DNA of 45,209 nucleotides from CAYUCJ01 sp049282265 (GTDB lineage: Bacteria; Desulfobacterota; DSM-4660; Desulfatiglandales; Desulfatiglandaceae). The position numbers were made by a program, and so were the translations under genes. The stretch spans positions 1 to 45,209 of the forward strand of contig JBAPTR010000275.1 in assembly GCA_049282265.1 (NCBI GenBank). Reading direction: 5' to 3'. The notes under the pieces are model-generated. The model was not told the origin of the DNA. It ran no database searches and worked only from the letters and a program-made list of their open reading frames with translations. How positions within the stretch are numbered: position 1 is the stretch's first letter; the number at the start of each line of letters is the position of its first letter. Of this stretch, positions 38,619-45,209 are shown one piece after another.

Positions 38619-39272
38619 ATGCCCGAAAGACAATACCTGGTGGATGATCTGGAACTGAAGGACTCATGGCGCATGTTCCGCATCTTGGCGGAATTTGTTG
38701 AAGGCTTTGAAGTGATGCCCGAAGTCTACCCCGCAGTTACGATTTTCGGATCGGCAAGATCGGTGCCCGAAAGCCCGGATTACCAGAAAACCGTGCAGGT
38801 CGCACGTCTGCTCGTTGGAGAAGGGTTTAATGTGATTTCAGGAGGGGGGCCGGGTATCATGGAGGCGGCCAACAAGGGTGCGGCAGAGGCAGGCGGCAAA
38901 TCGGTCGGGCTCCATATTCACCTCCCCAGTGAACAGGAGCCCAATTCCTATGCCAATGTCAAGCTGGATTTCAAGTATTTCTTCATCCGAAAGGTGATGT
39001 TCGTTAAATATGCGGTGGCTTACGTCATTATGCCCGGGGGATTCGGGACCATGGATGAACTCTTTGAGGCCCTCACATTAATCCAGACCAAGAGGATCAG
39101 GGCCTTCCCCGTCATCCTCATGGATTCAGGATTCTGGGGCGGACTTGTGGACTGGTTCAAGAATAGCCTTGTCCGCCAGGGGACCATCTCCGAGACGGAC
39201 CTCGATCTCTTTCATGTTGTGGACACGCCTGAGGAAGTCGTTCACATTATCAGCCAAATGGTCATCATTTAG
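38619..39272 (+). CDS. LOG-family protein (TIGR00730 Rossmann fold, nucleotide 5'-monophosphate phosphoribohydrolase)
   Basis: 217 residues from MPERQYLVDDLELKDSWRMF. Contains VTIFGSARSVPESP, NVISGGGPGIMEAANKGA and the signature PGGFGTMDELFE with its catalytic Glu. Members hydrolyse nucleoside monophosphates (cytokinin-activating LOG in plants, PpnN-like in bacteria); older databases mislabel them lysine decarboxylase. The ATG at 38619 has AAGGAAG; an upstream in-frame codon at 38592 lacks one. rsmG starts 1 base after its stop. Confidence 0.92.
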   Translation: MPERQYLVDDLELKDSWRMFRILAEFVEGFEVMPEVYPAVTIFGSARSVPESPDYQKTVQVARLLVGEGFNVISGGGPGIMEAANKGAAEAGGKSVGLHIHLPSEQEPNSYANVKLDFKYFFIRKVMFVKYAVAYVIMPGGFGTMDELFEALTLIQTKRIRAFPVILMDSGFWGGLVDWFKNSLVRQGTISETDLDLFHVVDTPEEVVHIISQMVII

Positions 39273-39273
39273 T

Positions 39274-39936
39274 TTGAAACCCGACGCTTTTGAAAACCTC
39301 TGCAGGTGGGCCGATGATTTCGACATCGAGCTGTCGGGAGACCAGGTGGCCCAACTGAAAAGCTATGTCTCTGAATTAGGATCCTGGCAGGGAAAAATCA
39401 ACTTAACGGGCCTCCATTCAAAGGACCGTATTCTCCGTGAACTCCTCCTGGACTCACTCCTTCCGCTCCTCCATCTCCCCCTGTCCGGCCGGCTGCTGGA
39501 CATGGGCTCGGGGGCCGGCTTTCCTGCAATCCCGCTAAAGATATGTCTGCCCCGGGTCACCTTTCACCTCCTTGAACCGATTGGCAAGAAGGTCGCTTTT
39601 CTGGGTCATGTCATCCGTATGCTCGGCCTCCGGGACATCCGTGTGATCAGGGCCAGGATTGAGCAGAGCGGGGGCCGGATCCTCCCGGGAAATTATGACA
39701 TGGTCACGAGCCGGGCCGCGGCCTCTTTGCCTCAGCTCATCGAATGGTGCGCGCCCTGCCTCAAGGAAGAAGGGGTTCTGGTCAGTTTTCAGGGAACTTC
39801 CTGGAAGGAGCATGTGGAAGGATGTTCAGAAATCATGGCAAGACATCACCTGGTCCTTTCAAGATCTCTCCCTTACAGCTTGCCGGGGGAGAACCGGGAA
39901 AGGGCCATCCTCTTTATCATAAAAAGGGAGGGATAA
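39274..39936 (+). CDS. rsmG: 16S rRNA (guanine527-N7)-methyltransferase
   Basis: 220 residues. SAM-binding motif LLDMGSGAGFPAIPLKI near residue 70, NLTGL before it, and VTSRAAASLPQLIEW are RsmG features (also called GidB). The frame opens with TTG at 39274, directly after the LOG-gene stop, with no strong ribosome site, so coupling to that gene is likely; longer in-frame starts lie inside the LOG gene and are not RsmG-like. The stop codon sits in an inverted repeat. Confidence 0.93.
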   Translation: MKPDAFENLCRWADDFDIELSGDQVAQLKSYVSELGSWQGKINLTGLHSKDRILRELLLDSLLPLLHLPLSGRLLDMGSGAGFPAIPLKICLPRVTFHLLEPIGKKVAFLGHVIRMLGLRDIRVIRARIEQSGGRILPGNYDMVTSRAAASLPQLIEWCAPCLKEEGVLVSFQGTSWKEHVEGCSEIMARHHLVLSRSLPYSLPGENRERAILFIIKREG

Positions 39937-39950
39937 ACCTATCCCTCCCT
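39925..39950. terminator. 11-bp inverted repeat spanning the rsmG stop
   Basis: AGGGAGGGATA (39925-39935) pairs with TATCCCTCCCT (39940-39950) around AACC. The rsmG TAA is inside it. There is no T run after it; a second imperfect hairpin follows (AAGTCC-GTTCTT-GGACTT at 39969-39986 within longer GCCGG arms), and together they separate the convergent rsmG and tetR genes. Confidence 0.55.
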
Positions 39951-40018
39951 GTCTGCCGGCATCGCAAAAAGTCCGTTCTTGGACTTCTTACCGTTTTATC
40001 GCCGTCCGGCAGGAAAAG

Positions 40019-40636
40019 TTATCTTTTCAGGGTATCCACAATGGCCAGGAGTTGCAGATCGATGTACTTATCCAGGGTCAAACGCTTCCTGAAATGCCAT
40101 CCTTTGAGAATCCACATATGGGCCATCATGATAATGTTATAGGCCAAGAGGTCGACATCGACCTCCTTGAAGGCCCCCTGTTCGATGCCCTCTCTGATGA
40201 TGCCTCCAAAAATATTACTCACATCCACTTCCAACTGCATCACCCGTGCCTTTGATGCCTTGTCCAGGGAATTGGATTTCTGGTAGATCAGCAGGGCCTT
40301 TTCCCTGTGCTGGTCCACTACACGGAAATAGAGGACAACAGCAATGGCCAGCTTTTCCAAGGGATCTTCAATGCCTTTGATCTGCTCGACGAGGCTGCTC
40401 TGGAAGATATTCAAGACATCTTCCATGATCATCCGCATGATTTCCGTTTTTTTCTTCACGTAATGGTAGGTCACCGGCAAAGAAACGCCGGCCTTCTCGG
40501 AAATCTCCTGAATGGAGGTGGCGGTAAACCCCTTCTTGACGTAGAGGGCGCTCGCCACATCAATAATCTTTCTCCTCACCTTGTCCGATGCCGCAATTTG
40601 ATCCAGTACGGTCAGTTTTTTCCTGGGACGATCCAT
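40019..40636 (-). CDS. TetR/AcrR-family transcriptional regulator
   Basis: 205 residues. N-terminal HTH (ASALYVKKGFTATSIQEISEKAGVSLPVTYHYVKKKTEIM, about 25-65) and a helical ligand domain resembling the FadR/acyl-CoA-sensing TetR group. The ATG at 40636 follows AAAGGGAATTC; in-frame ATGs at 40678 and nearby are rejected on spacing. It lies 72 bases after dodecin 2 on the same strand. Targets unknown; no palindrome like the one at 16590 was seen next to it. Confidence 0.9.
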   Translation of the reverse strand: MDRPRKKLTVLDQIAASDKVRRKIIDVASALYVKKGFTATSIQEISEKAGVSLPVTYHYVKKKTEIMRMIMEDVLNIFQSSLVEQIKGIEDPLEKLAIAVVLYFRVVDQHREKALLIYQKSNSLDKASKARVMQLEVDVSNIFGGIIREGIEQGAFKEVDVDLLAYNIIMMAHMWILKGWHFRKRLTLDKYIDLQLLAIVDTLKR

Positions 40637-40708
40637 TGAATTCCCTTTCCAAGGAGACATCAGCCCCTGAGAAGTCAAAATACAGGAGGCCTTCTAAAAA
40701 AACCGGTG

Positions 40709-40918
40709 TTACGGCTGGTATTTGAAGGAGACGTTCAGCCTCGCCCGGTATGCAGTAACCTTCCCGCCCTCAATAGTCACATCCAGTTTTGTGATTTCCG
40801 CGACCCTTAAATCTTTAAGACTCGAAGATGCCGTCTCAATGGCGGTCCTCGCAGCTTCTTCCCATGATTGATCGCTTGTGCCCACCAGTTCGATGATCTT
40901 ATAGGTGCTTCCAGCCAT
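40709..40918 (-). CDS. Dodecin-like protein, paralogue 2
   Basis: 69 residues, MAGSTYKIIELVGTSDQSWE start typical of bacterial dodecins, then SSLKDLRVAEITKLDVTIEG and YRARLNVSFKYQP. As in paralogue 1, the flavin-stacking Trp position (DWFE in Thermus dodecin) is not Trp (LRVAEI). AAAAGGAG precedes the ATG. Located between the Mut7-C nuclease and the TetR gene, about 2.7 kb from paralogue 1. Confidence 0.9.
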   Translation of the reverse strand: MAGSTYKIIELVGTSDQSWEEAARTAIETASSSLKDLRVAEITKLDVTIEGGKVTAYRARLNVSFKYQP

Positions 40919-41038
40919 TTTTTTTCTCCTTTTTCAATACTCGGTTGACGGAAAAGATCTCCACCCGGTAGAAAATTTACCTCCTTCCATGAAAAGGTTG
41001 GTCAAGGCGTTAAGAGAGGGACAGGGGCCTGATTGTTG

Positions 41039-41088
41039 TTGATGGAATTGCCAAGAGTACGTTCATAGACTTATTAAGACTCCATCAA
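41039..41088. repeat. Decayed short relative of the 16704-16864 MITE-like element
   Basis: TTGATGGAATTGCCAAGAGT at 41039 and, inverted, TTGATGGAGTCTTAATAAGT from 41088 resemble the ends of the 161-bp element (TTGATGGAATCGTAAAAAGT). Only about 50 bases separate them, so the interior is lost. It lies in the 214-base gap between dodecin 2 and the Mut7-C gene. Confidence 0.4.
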
Positions 41089-41132
41089 TTATAGGAGATC
41101 GCAAATTCAAGTCAAGTCCTAACTGGGCCGCA

Positions 41133-41663
41133 TCATGAACGGATCCCCCTGTTTTGGATGTCGGGTTCTTGAGGATCATTAGCCAGTCCCCATGCATACA
41201 ACTGTTTCGCCATCCTCGCCCGGTGACTTCCGGGCCAGAAATAGCGCCCACAGTCGTTACATGCCTTGATCTGTCCCCGGTTTTCGTAAAAGACATATTC
41301 CGGTACCCCTTCCCGTGCCCTCGCATCAGGAACCGTTTCCAGCAGTCCATTACAGCGAAGACACCGGAGAAACCACCGGTCGGGATCAGGTTTCAGCCTG
41401 AACAGGGAAATGAGTTCGACCAGCTGTTCGCTGACAGTGTCATGCCGGAGAAAAACGGCCCGGGCGTCGAGATAGCACTTCTTTGCGTCCCGCGTGATGA
41501 GGCGACGCTCTTCCCTGACCAGAAATTCCAGCTGCCCCGGATGATAGTATGACTGGTAGTGCGTATCATATCCCAGGACCCGAAGCCACTTGGCCAGTCT
41601 CCCGAGCATGGTGTCTGCAGCGAATTTCATTTGCACCGGACTTGATGATTTGTTACGCTCCAT
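41133..41663 (-). CDS. Mut7-C RNase-domain protein (DUF82)
   Basis: 176 residues, Mut7-C family, a PIN-like nuclease: MKFAADTMLGRLAKWLRVLGYDT with conserved Asp, RRLITRDAK, and a C-terminal zinc ribbon formed by CLRCNGLLE and CNDCGRYFWPGSH. The family has RNase activity in some members, but its substrates in bacteria are not known. The start could also be the internal MKFAADT methionine. Divergent from murA with 95 bases between. Confidence 0.9.
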   Translation of the reverse strand: MERNKSSSPVQMKFAADTMLGRLAKWLRVLGYDTHYQSYYHPGQLEFLVREERRLITRDAKKCYLDARAVFLRHDTVSEQLVELISLFRLKPDPDRWFLRCLRCNGLLETVPDARAREGVPEYVFYENRGQIKACNDCGRYFWPGSHRARMAKQLYAWGLANDPQEPDIQNRGIRS

Positions 41664-41758
41664 TGATGCTATTATAGATCATTGCCGGTGTCCGTGTGAA
41701 ATGGTTTTTCTCACGCCCTTTTCACGATACGCTATCAGGTCAAACGGAGTGAAAAGCG

Positions 41759-43015
41759 ATGGACAAAATCGTCATTGAAGGTGGCGTTTCCCTGAAGGGG
41801 CAGGTTTTTGTAAGTGGCGCCAAAAACGCCGCCCTTCCCATCATAGCCTCCTGCCTACTCACAGAGGGTAGGCATAAACTGGACAATATCCCCCGCCTGC
41901 GGGATATCGAGACCATCATCAAGATCCTTTCAAAACTTGGACTGATCTTCCATTTTGATCAAGACACCCTCATTGTGGATTCCGGGCGGTTGACTGCCCA
42001 TGAAGCCCCTTATGAGCTGGTCAAAACCATGCGCGCATCCATCCTCCTCCTGGGTCCTCTCCTGGCCAGATGCGGCCGCGCCAGGATCTCCCTCCCCGGC
42101 GGGTGCGCCATCGGCGCAAGGCCGATCAATCTCCATCTCAAGGCCCTCGCATCCATGGGTGTGGATATGTTCCTGGACCAGGGATATGTCAATGCAAAGG
42201 TTGATAAGCTCAGGGGGGCCGATGTCTTTTTTGACACCCCCACCGTAACCGGGACGGAAAACATCATGATGGCGGCCGTACTCGCCGAGGGCACGACCAC
42301 TTTGAGGAACGCCGCACGTGAACCCGAGATTCAGGATCTGGCCGACCGGCTCAGGGGTATGGGGGCGGATATTGAAGGAGACGGCACCCATACCATCACC
42401 ATTTGCGGAGTAAAGGCGCTATCCCCCGCACACCATTCGGTTATCCCGGACCGGATCGAGGCAGGGACCTTCATGATCGCTTCCGTAATGACCGGTGGGG
42501 ATGTGGAAATCGTGGGATGCAGGCCTGAACACCTCGGAGCTGTGATTGAAAAACTGGAAGCAGCGGGCGCCCGCATCCAGGTCACTGATGAGAGCGTGAA
42601 GGTGAGAGGGCCCGACACGATCATGAGTGTGGACGCCAGGACCATGCCGTTCCCTGGCTTCCCGACCGATCTCCAGGCCCAATTCATGACCGCCATGAGT
42701 GTTGCAAAAGGCTGGAGCATGATCAGGGAAACCGTTTTTGAAAACCGCTTTATCCACGTGGGGGAATTGAAAAGGATGGGGGCGGATATCGAGATCAACA
42801 GCGACCAGGCCCTCGTGCGGGGTCGGGACAGGCTCCTGGCGGCTCCGGTGATGGCCACTGATCTCAGGGCAAGCGCTTCGCTCATTCTTGCGGGACTGGT
42901 GGCCGAGGGGGGGCGGACAGAGGTCCACCGGATCTATCACCTGGACCGCGGCTATGAGGCCCTGGAAAAGAAATTCGCCGGTTTGGGGGCAAAAATATGG
43001 CGCCAAAGCGAGTGA
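41759..43015 (+). CDS. murA: UDP-N-acetylglucosamine 1-carboxyvinyltransferase
   Basis: First committed enzyme of peptidoglycan synthesis, adding enolpyruvate from PEP to UDP-GlcNAc. 418 residues. The PEP-reactive Cys116 is in SLPGGCAIGARPINLHLKAL, so it should be fosfomycin-sensitive. SGAKNAALPIIASCLL and PFPGFPTDLQAQFMT are the other landmark blocks. GGAGTG precedes the ATG. comEC starts 3 bases after the stop. Confidence 0.96.
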   Translation: MDKIVIEGGVSLKGQVFVSGAKNAALPIIASCLLTEGRHKLDNIPRLRDIETIIKILSKLGLIFHFDQDTLIVDSGRLTAHEAPYELVKTMRASILLLGPLLARCGRARISLPGGCAIGARPINLHLKALASMGVDMFLDQGYVNAKVDKLRGADVFFDTPTVTGTENIMMAAVLAEGTTTLRNAAREPEIQDLADRLRGMGADIEGDGTHTITICGVKALSPAHHSVIPDRIEAGTFMIASVMTGGDVEIVGCRPEHLGAVIEKLEAAGARIQVTDESVKVRGPDTIMSVDARTMPFPGFPTDLQAQFMTAMSVAKGWSMIRETVFENRFIHVGELKRMGADIEINSDQALVRGRDRLLAAPVMATDLRASASLILAGLVAEGGRTEVHRIYHLDRGYEALEKKFAGLGAKIWRQSE

Positions 43016-43018
43016 AGG

Positions 43019-45209
43019 ATGTTTCAAAGGCCCCTCATACCCCTACTCATGGCATTCGCCTGCGGTATCCTGGCGGTCCATTTTCCGACCCATAACCTCA
43101 ACTACCTGATCCTCCCCCTTTTTCTGGTCCTTGCGGCCCTATTGCTGCTTTACCTTGTCTGTAGACTCCGTTACAGACCCGCTTTGCTCCTGGGTCTTTT
43201 TTTCTCGCTGGGAGCGTTTCTCCAGCTTCTCGCCTACGGCCCGTCACAGCTGCGCCCCCTCGCCCAACAGCACAAAAAGGTCATTCTCGAAGGAACGATC
43301 CTTGAACCTGCAAGGTTCCTTGAAAACACGGCCAAGCTGGTGATTCTGGTCGAAAAGCTCTTTCTTGGCCACACATCCGTTCTTACCAGTGAAAAACTGA
43401 TGGTCACCATCTATGGGCAGAGACCACACTTTTCACCGGGCCAAAAGATTCGGTTTCCCACAAAACTCCGGCCTTTCAGAAACTTCAGAAATCCCGGGGC
43501 CTTTGACTATGTATCATCCATGGATAACAAGGGCTTCGTTTGTTCCGCAACGGTTTCGGATGGACGCTACATCGTGCCCATGGGTCCCGGAAGAATGCCT
43601 TTCCCTTACGGGATGCTCGAAAAGAGCAGGAAGCCCATCAGACAATTCATCCGGGCAAACCTGGGGCCCGAGGAAGCGGCGCTCTTCCAGGCGCTCATTC
43701 TCGGAGAACGCCAGGATATCGATCATTCCCTGAGAGAACCGTTTTCGCAGACCGGCCTGGGCCACATCCTGGCGGTATCCGGCCTCCACATAGGGCTCGT
43801 GGCGTGGGCTGCCTTTTTTCTGATCAAATGGATTCTGATGCGCTCCTACCGTCTGACGCTTGCCTTTGATATCCGTAAACTTGCGGCCCTCCTGGCCTGT
43901 ATTCCCGTGGTCTTCTACGCGTGCCTTGCGGGTCTGCAGGTCTCCACCCAACGGGCCATGATTATGGCCCTTGTCTTTTTCGCATCGGTTATCCTGGACC
44001 GAGAAAAAGATATATGGTCCACACTGGCCTTCGCCGCCCTCATTGTCCTTTCCCTCGACCCGGAGGCCCTTTTCAGCATCAGCTTTCAACTCTCCTTCGG
44101 GGCCGTTCTGGGGATCCTCTGGTTGACCTCGCCACTCGTCCGTCACATGAGAGGTCCTGTCGGGGATCAAGGGGGGATAAAGCGGCCGGCCGTGCTCCTG
44201 GGACGTCACTTCCTGGGACTTGCGGCCATCTGTCTTGCAGCCCAGGTTTTCCTCTTACCCATCACCGTTTTCTATTTTCACCGGGTATCCCCCGTGGCCC
44301 TCTTTGCCAATCTCATGGTCATCCCCCTGCTGGGACTCTGGATCATCCCCGCCGGTCTGTTCTCCGCACTGATCCTCCCCCTGAGTCCCGATCTGGCACG
44401 CGTGATCCTGCAGCTGGGCGCGGCCGGCCTTCAGGGAATGATGCATATCATCAGGTTCTGGTCCCACTTTCCCTTTGCCAGTTTCTGGATGGTTACCCCC
44501 AATTTTCCGGAGATCCTTCTTTTTTATGCGATCCTTTTCTGCATCTTCTCAATTAGACGTTGGGCCTGGACCAGAAAAACGCTCGTGGTTCTCTGCGGCC
44601 TGTTCATACTGGATGCGGCCTATTGGACCTACCAGGTCGAATTCCGGCAGGACCTCAGGGTCACGTTCCTGGACGTGGGACAGGGCAGTTCGGCCCTGGT
44701 CCAGTTCCCCGGGGGCAAGCGTATGGTCATAGACGGGGGCGGTTTTCCCGGGTCGGGCTTTGACGTGGGCCGGAATGTGGTGGCGCCCTTTTTCTGGCAC
44801 TCCAAGATCCGGTCCATAGACTATCTCGTGTTGAGCCACCCCCAGGCGGACCATATGAACGGTCTGGTTTTCATAACAAAGGCGTTTCATCCGAAGGAGT
44901 TCTGGTACAACGGGGATGCCGGCGAGGGTGCTGCCTTTGGAGAGCTGATGGCGGCCCTGTACGTACAAAAAACCCGGTTCTGCCTTCCCCGGGACCTCAC
45001 CGGGGGAAGAAACATAGGAGGAGACGAGGTCTGTCTTCTCTTTCCACAAACAGCTCCGGCTGACAGTTCGAAGAAGGAGATCCCTTCTTCACTGAACGAC
45101 CGATCCATGGTCTTGAAAGTGACCGATAGAGAGACAGCCTTTCTTTTCACGGGTGATATTGAACAACGGGCGGAACAGGTCCTCATGGAAGAGAAAGGGC
45201 GTTTTCTGA
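43019..45209 (+). CDS. comEC: ComEC/Rec2-family DNA internalisation protein, partial (cut by window end)
   Basis: 730 residues readable, open at the right edge. N-terminal membrane segments, a DUF4131 region (VILEGTILEPARFLENTAKL), the competence core with GHILAVSGLHIGLVAW, and multiple helices to about residue 545, followed by a metallo-beta-lactamase domain (VTFLDVGQGSSALVQFPGG, SHPQADHMNGL with metal-binding His and Asp). ComEC forms the inner-membrane channel for single-stranded DNA uptake in transformation; whether this organism is competent cannot be told. ATG three bases after murA with AAGGAT spacing, so probably cotranscribed. Confidence 0.93.
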   Translation, partial: MFQRPLIPLLMAFACGILAVHFPTHNLNYLILPLFLVLAALLLLYLVCRLRYRPALLLGLFFSLGAFLQLLAYGPSQLRPLAQQHKKVILEGTILEPARFLENTAKLVILVEKLFLGHTSVLTSEKLMVTIYGQRPHFSPGQKIRFPTKLRPFRNFRNPGAFDYVSSMDNKGFVCSATVSDGRYIVPMGPGRMPFPYGMLEKSRKPIRQFIRANLGPEEAALFQALILGERQDIDHSLREPFSQTGLGHILAVSGLHIGLVAWAAFFLIKWILMRSYRLTLAFDIRKLAALLACIPVVFYACLAGLQVSTQRAMIMALVFFASVILDREKDIWSTLAFAALIVLSLDPEALFSISFQLSFGAVLGILWLTSPLVRHMRGPVGDQGGIKRPAVLLGRHFLGLAAICLAAQVFLLPITVFYFHRVSPVALFANLMVIPLLGLWIIPAGLFSALILPLSPDLARVILQLGAAGLQGMMHIIRFWSHFPFASFWMVTPNFPEILLFYAILFCIFSIRRWAWTRKTLVVLCGLFILDAAYWTYQVEFRQDLRVTFLDVGQGSSALVQFPGGKRMVIDGGGFPGSGFDVGRNVVAPFFWHSKIRSIDYLVLSHPQADHMNGLVFITKAFHPKEFWYNGDAGEGAAFGELMAALYVQKTRFCLPRDLTGGRNIGGDEVCLLFPQTAPADSSKKEIPSSLNDRSMVLKVTDRETAFLFTGDIEQRAEQVLMEEKGRFL

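Noticed and set aside
43514..44209. 231-codon minus-strand frame opposite comEC
   Set aside because: Antisense shadow; comEC reads through the same bases with intact family motifs.
1..45209. tRNA, rRNA, CRISPR array, prophage or transposase genes
   Set aside because: No cloverleaf or TTCGA-arm pattern, no regularly spaced direct repeats and no integrase or transposase motifs were seen. The repeats are dispersed and lack coding sequence.

Overview
The window looks like chromosome from a Gram-negative anaerobe. Desulfobacterota (sulfate-reducing or syntrophic relatives) is my best inference, not a proof. It carries LPS-export and Kdo genes, RpoN with a regulatory PTS remnant, an ETF/acyl-CoA dehydrogenase operon with a membrane Fe-S oxidoreductase, a DUF39 homocysteine-synthesis protein, a BadF-type activase, lutABC and two dodecins. 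There is no phage, plasmid, transposase, CRISPR, rRNA or tRNA that I can see. Most of the content is core metabolism. The unusual material is in the intergenic DNA.

Layout. 376-6317 (- strand): histidine degradation by the folate route (urocanase hutU, formiminotransferase ftcD, imidazolonepropionase hutI, cyclodeaminase fchA), preceded by a frameshifted LysE-type exporter. hutH is not in the window. 6347-7593 (+): an unknown 103-aa protein, arfB ribosome rescue and a TerB-like protein. 7680-9422 (-): an SLC13/ArsB/NhaD-type permease with a secreted N-terminal domain. 9679-10666: a membrane PH-like protein, an unlisted 28-aa membrane peptide and an FmdB zinc ribbon. 10998-16557 (-): a five-gene operon tetR - Fe-S/NarI-like oxidoreductase - etfB - etfA - acyl-CoA dehydrogenase, in which a sigma70 promoter and a TetR-like palindrome overlap. 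16860-23980 (-): kdsA-kdsC-lptC-lptA-lptB-rpoN-hpf-ptsN-EIIA(Man)-rimI. 24247-29370: homocysteine synthesis protein, a multi-S1-domain protein, a fused diadenylate cyclase/YbbR protein and a DUF2914 protein. 30004-33656: BadF-type activase convergent with lutABC. 33927-38034: IMP cyclohydrolase lacking the AICAR transformylase half, isocitrate dehydrogenase, flavodoxin-like protein, DUF1178, an XRE-cupin regulator and dodecin 1. 38619-45209: LOG-family protein, rsmG, TetR, dodecin 2, a Mut7-C nuclease, murA, and comEC cut by the window edge.

The strongest unexplained signal is a family of five interspersed repeats (about 1-248, 2290-2561, 27258-27447, 29380-29648, 38301-38572). Full copies are about 272 bp. 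Each has two long imperfect inverted arms that would fold into a giant hairpin; copy C is bounded by nearly identical 30-bp inverted ends. One copy sits inside the hut gene row, and one lies in the expected 5' leader of the LOG-rsmG genes behind a near-consensus sigma70 promoter. Two other MITE-like elements are present (16704-16864 and 29788-29955), plus a decayed one at 41039-41088. The first of these supplies the stop codon of rimI.

How the genes fit together: histidine carbon enters one-carbon folate metabolism. Acyl-CoA oxidation feeds ETF and then, by inference, the quinone pool. lutABC would oxidise lactate. rpoN, ptsN and EIIA-Man form a regulatory PTS module with no sugar permease. 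HcyS would assimilate sulfide into homocysteine, as expected in a sulfidic anaerobe.
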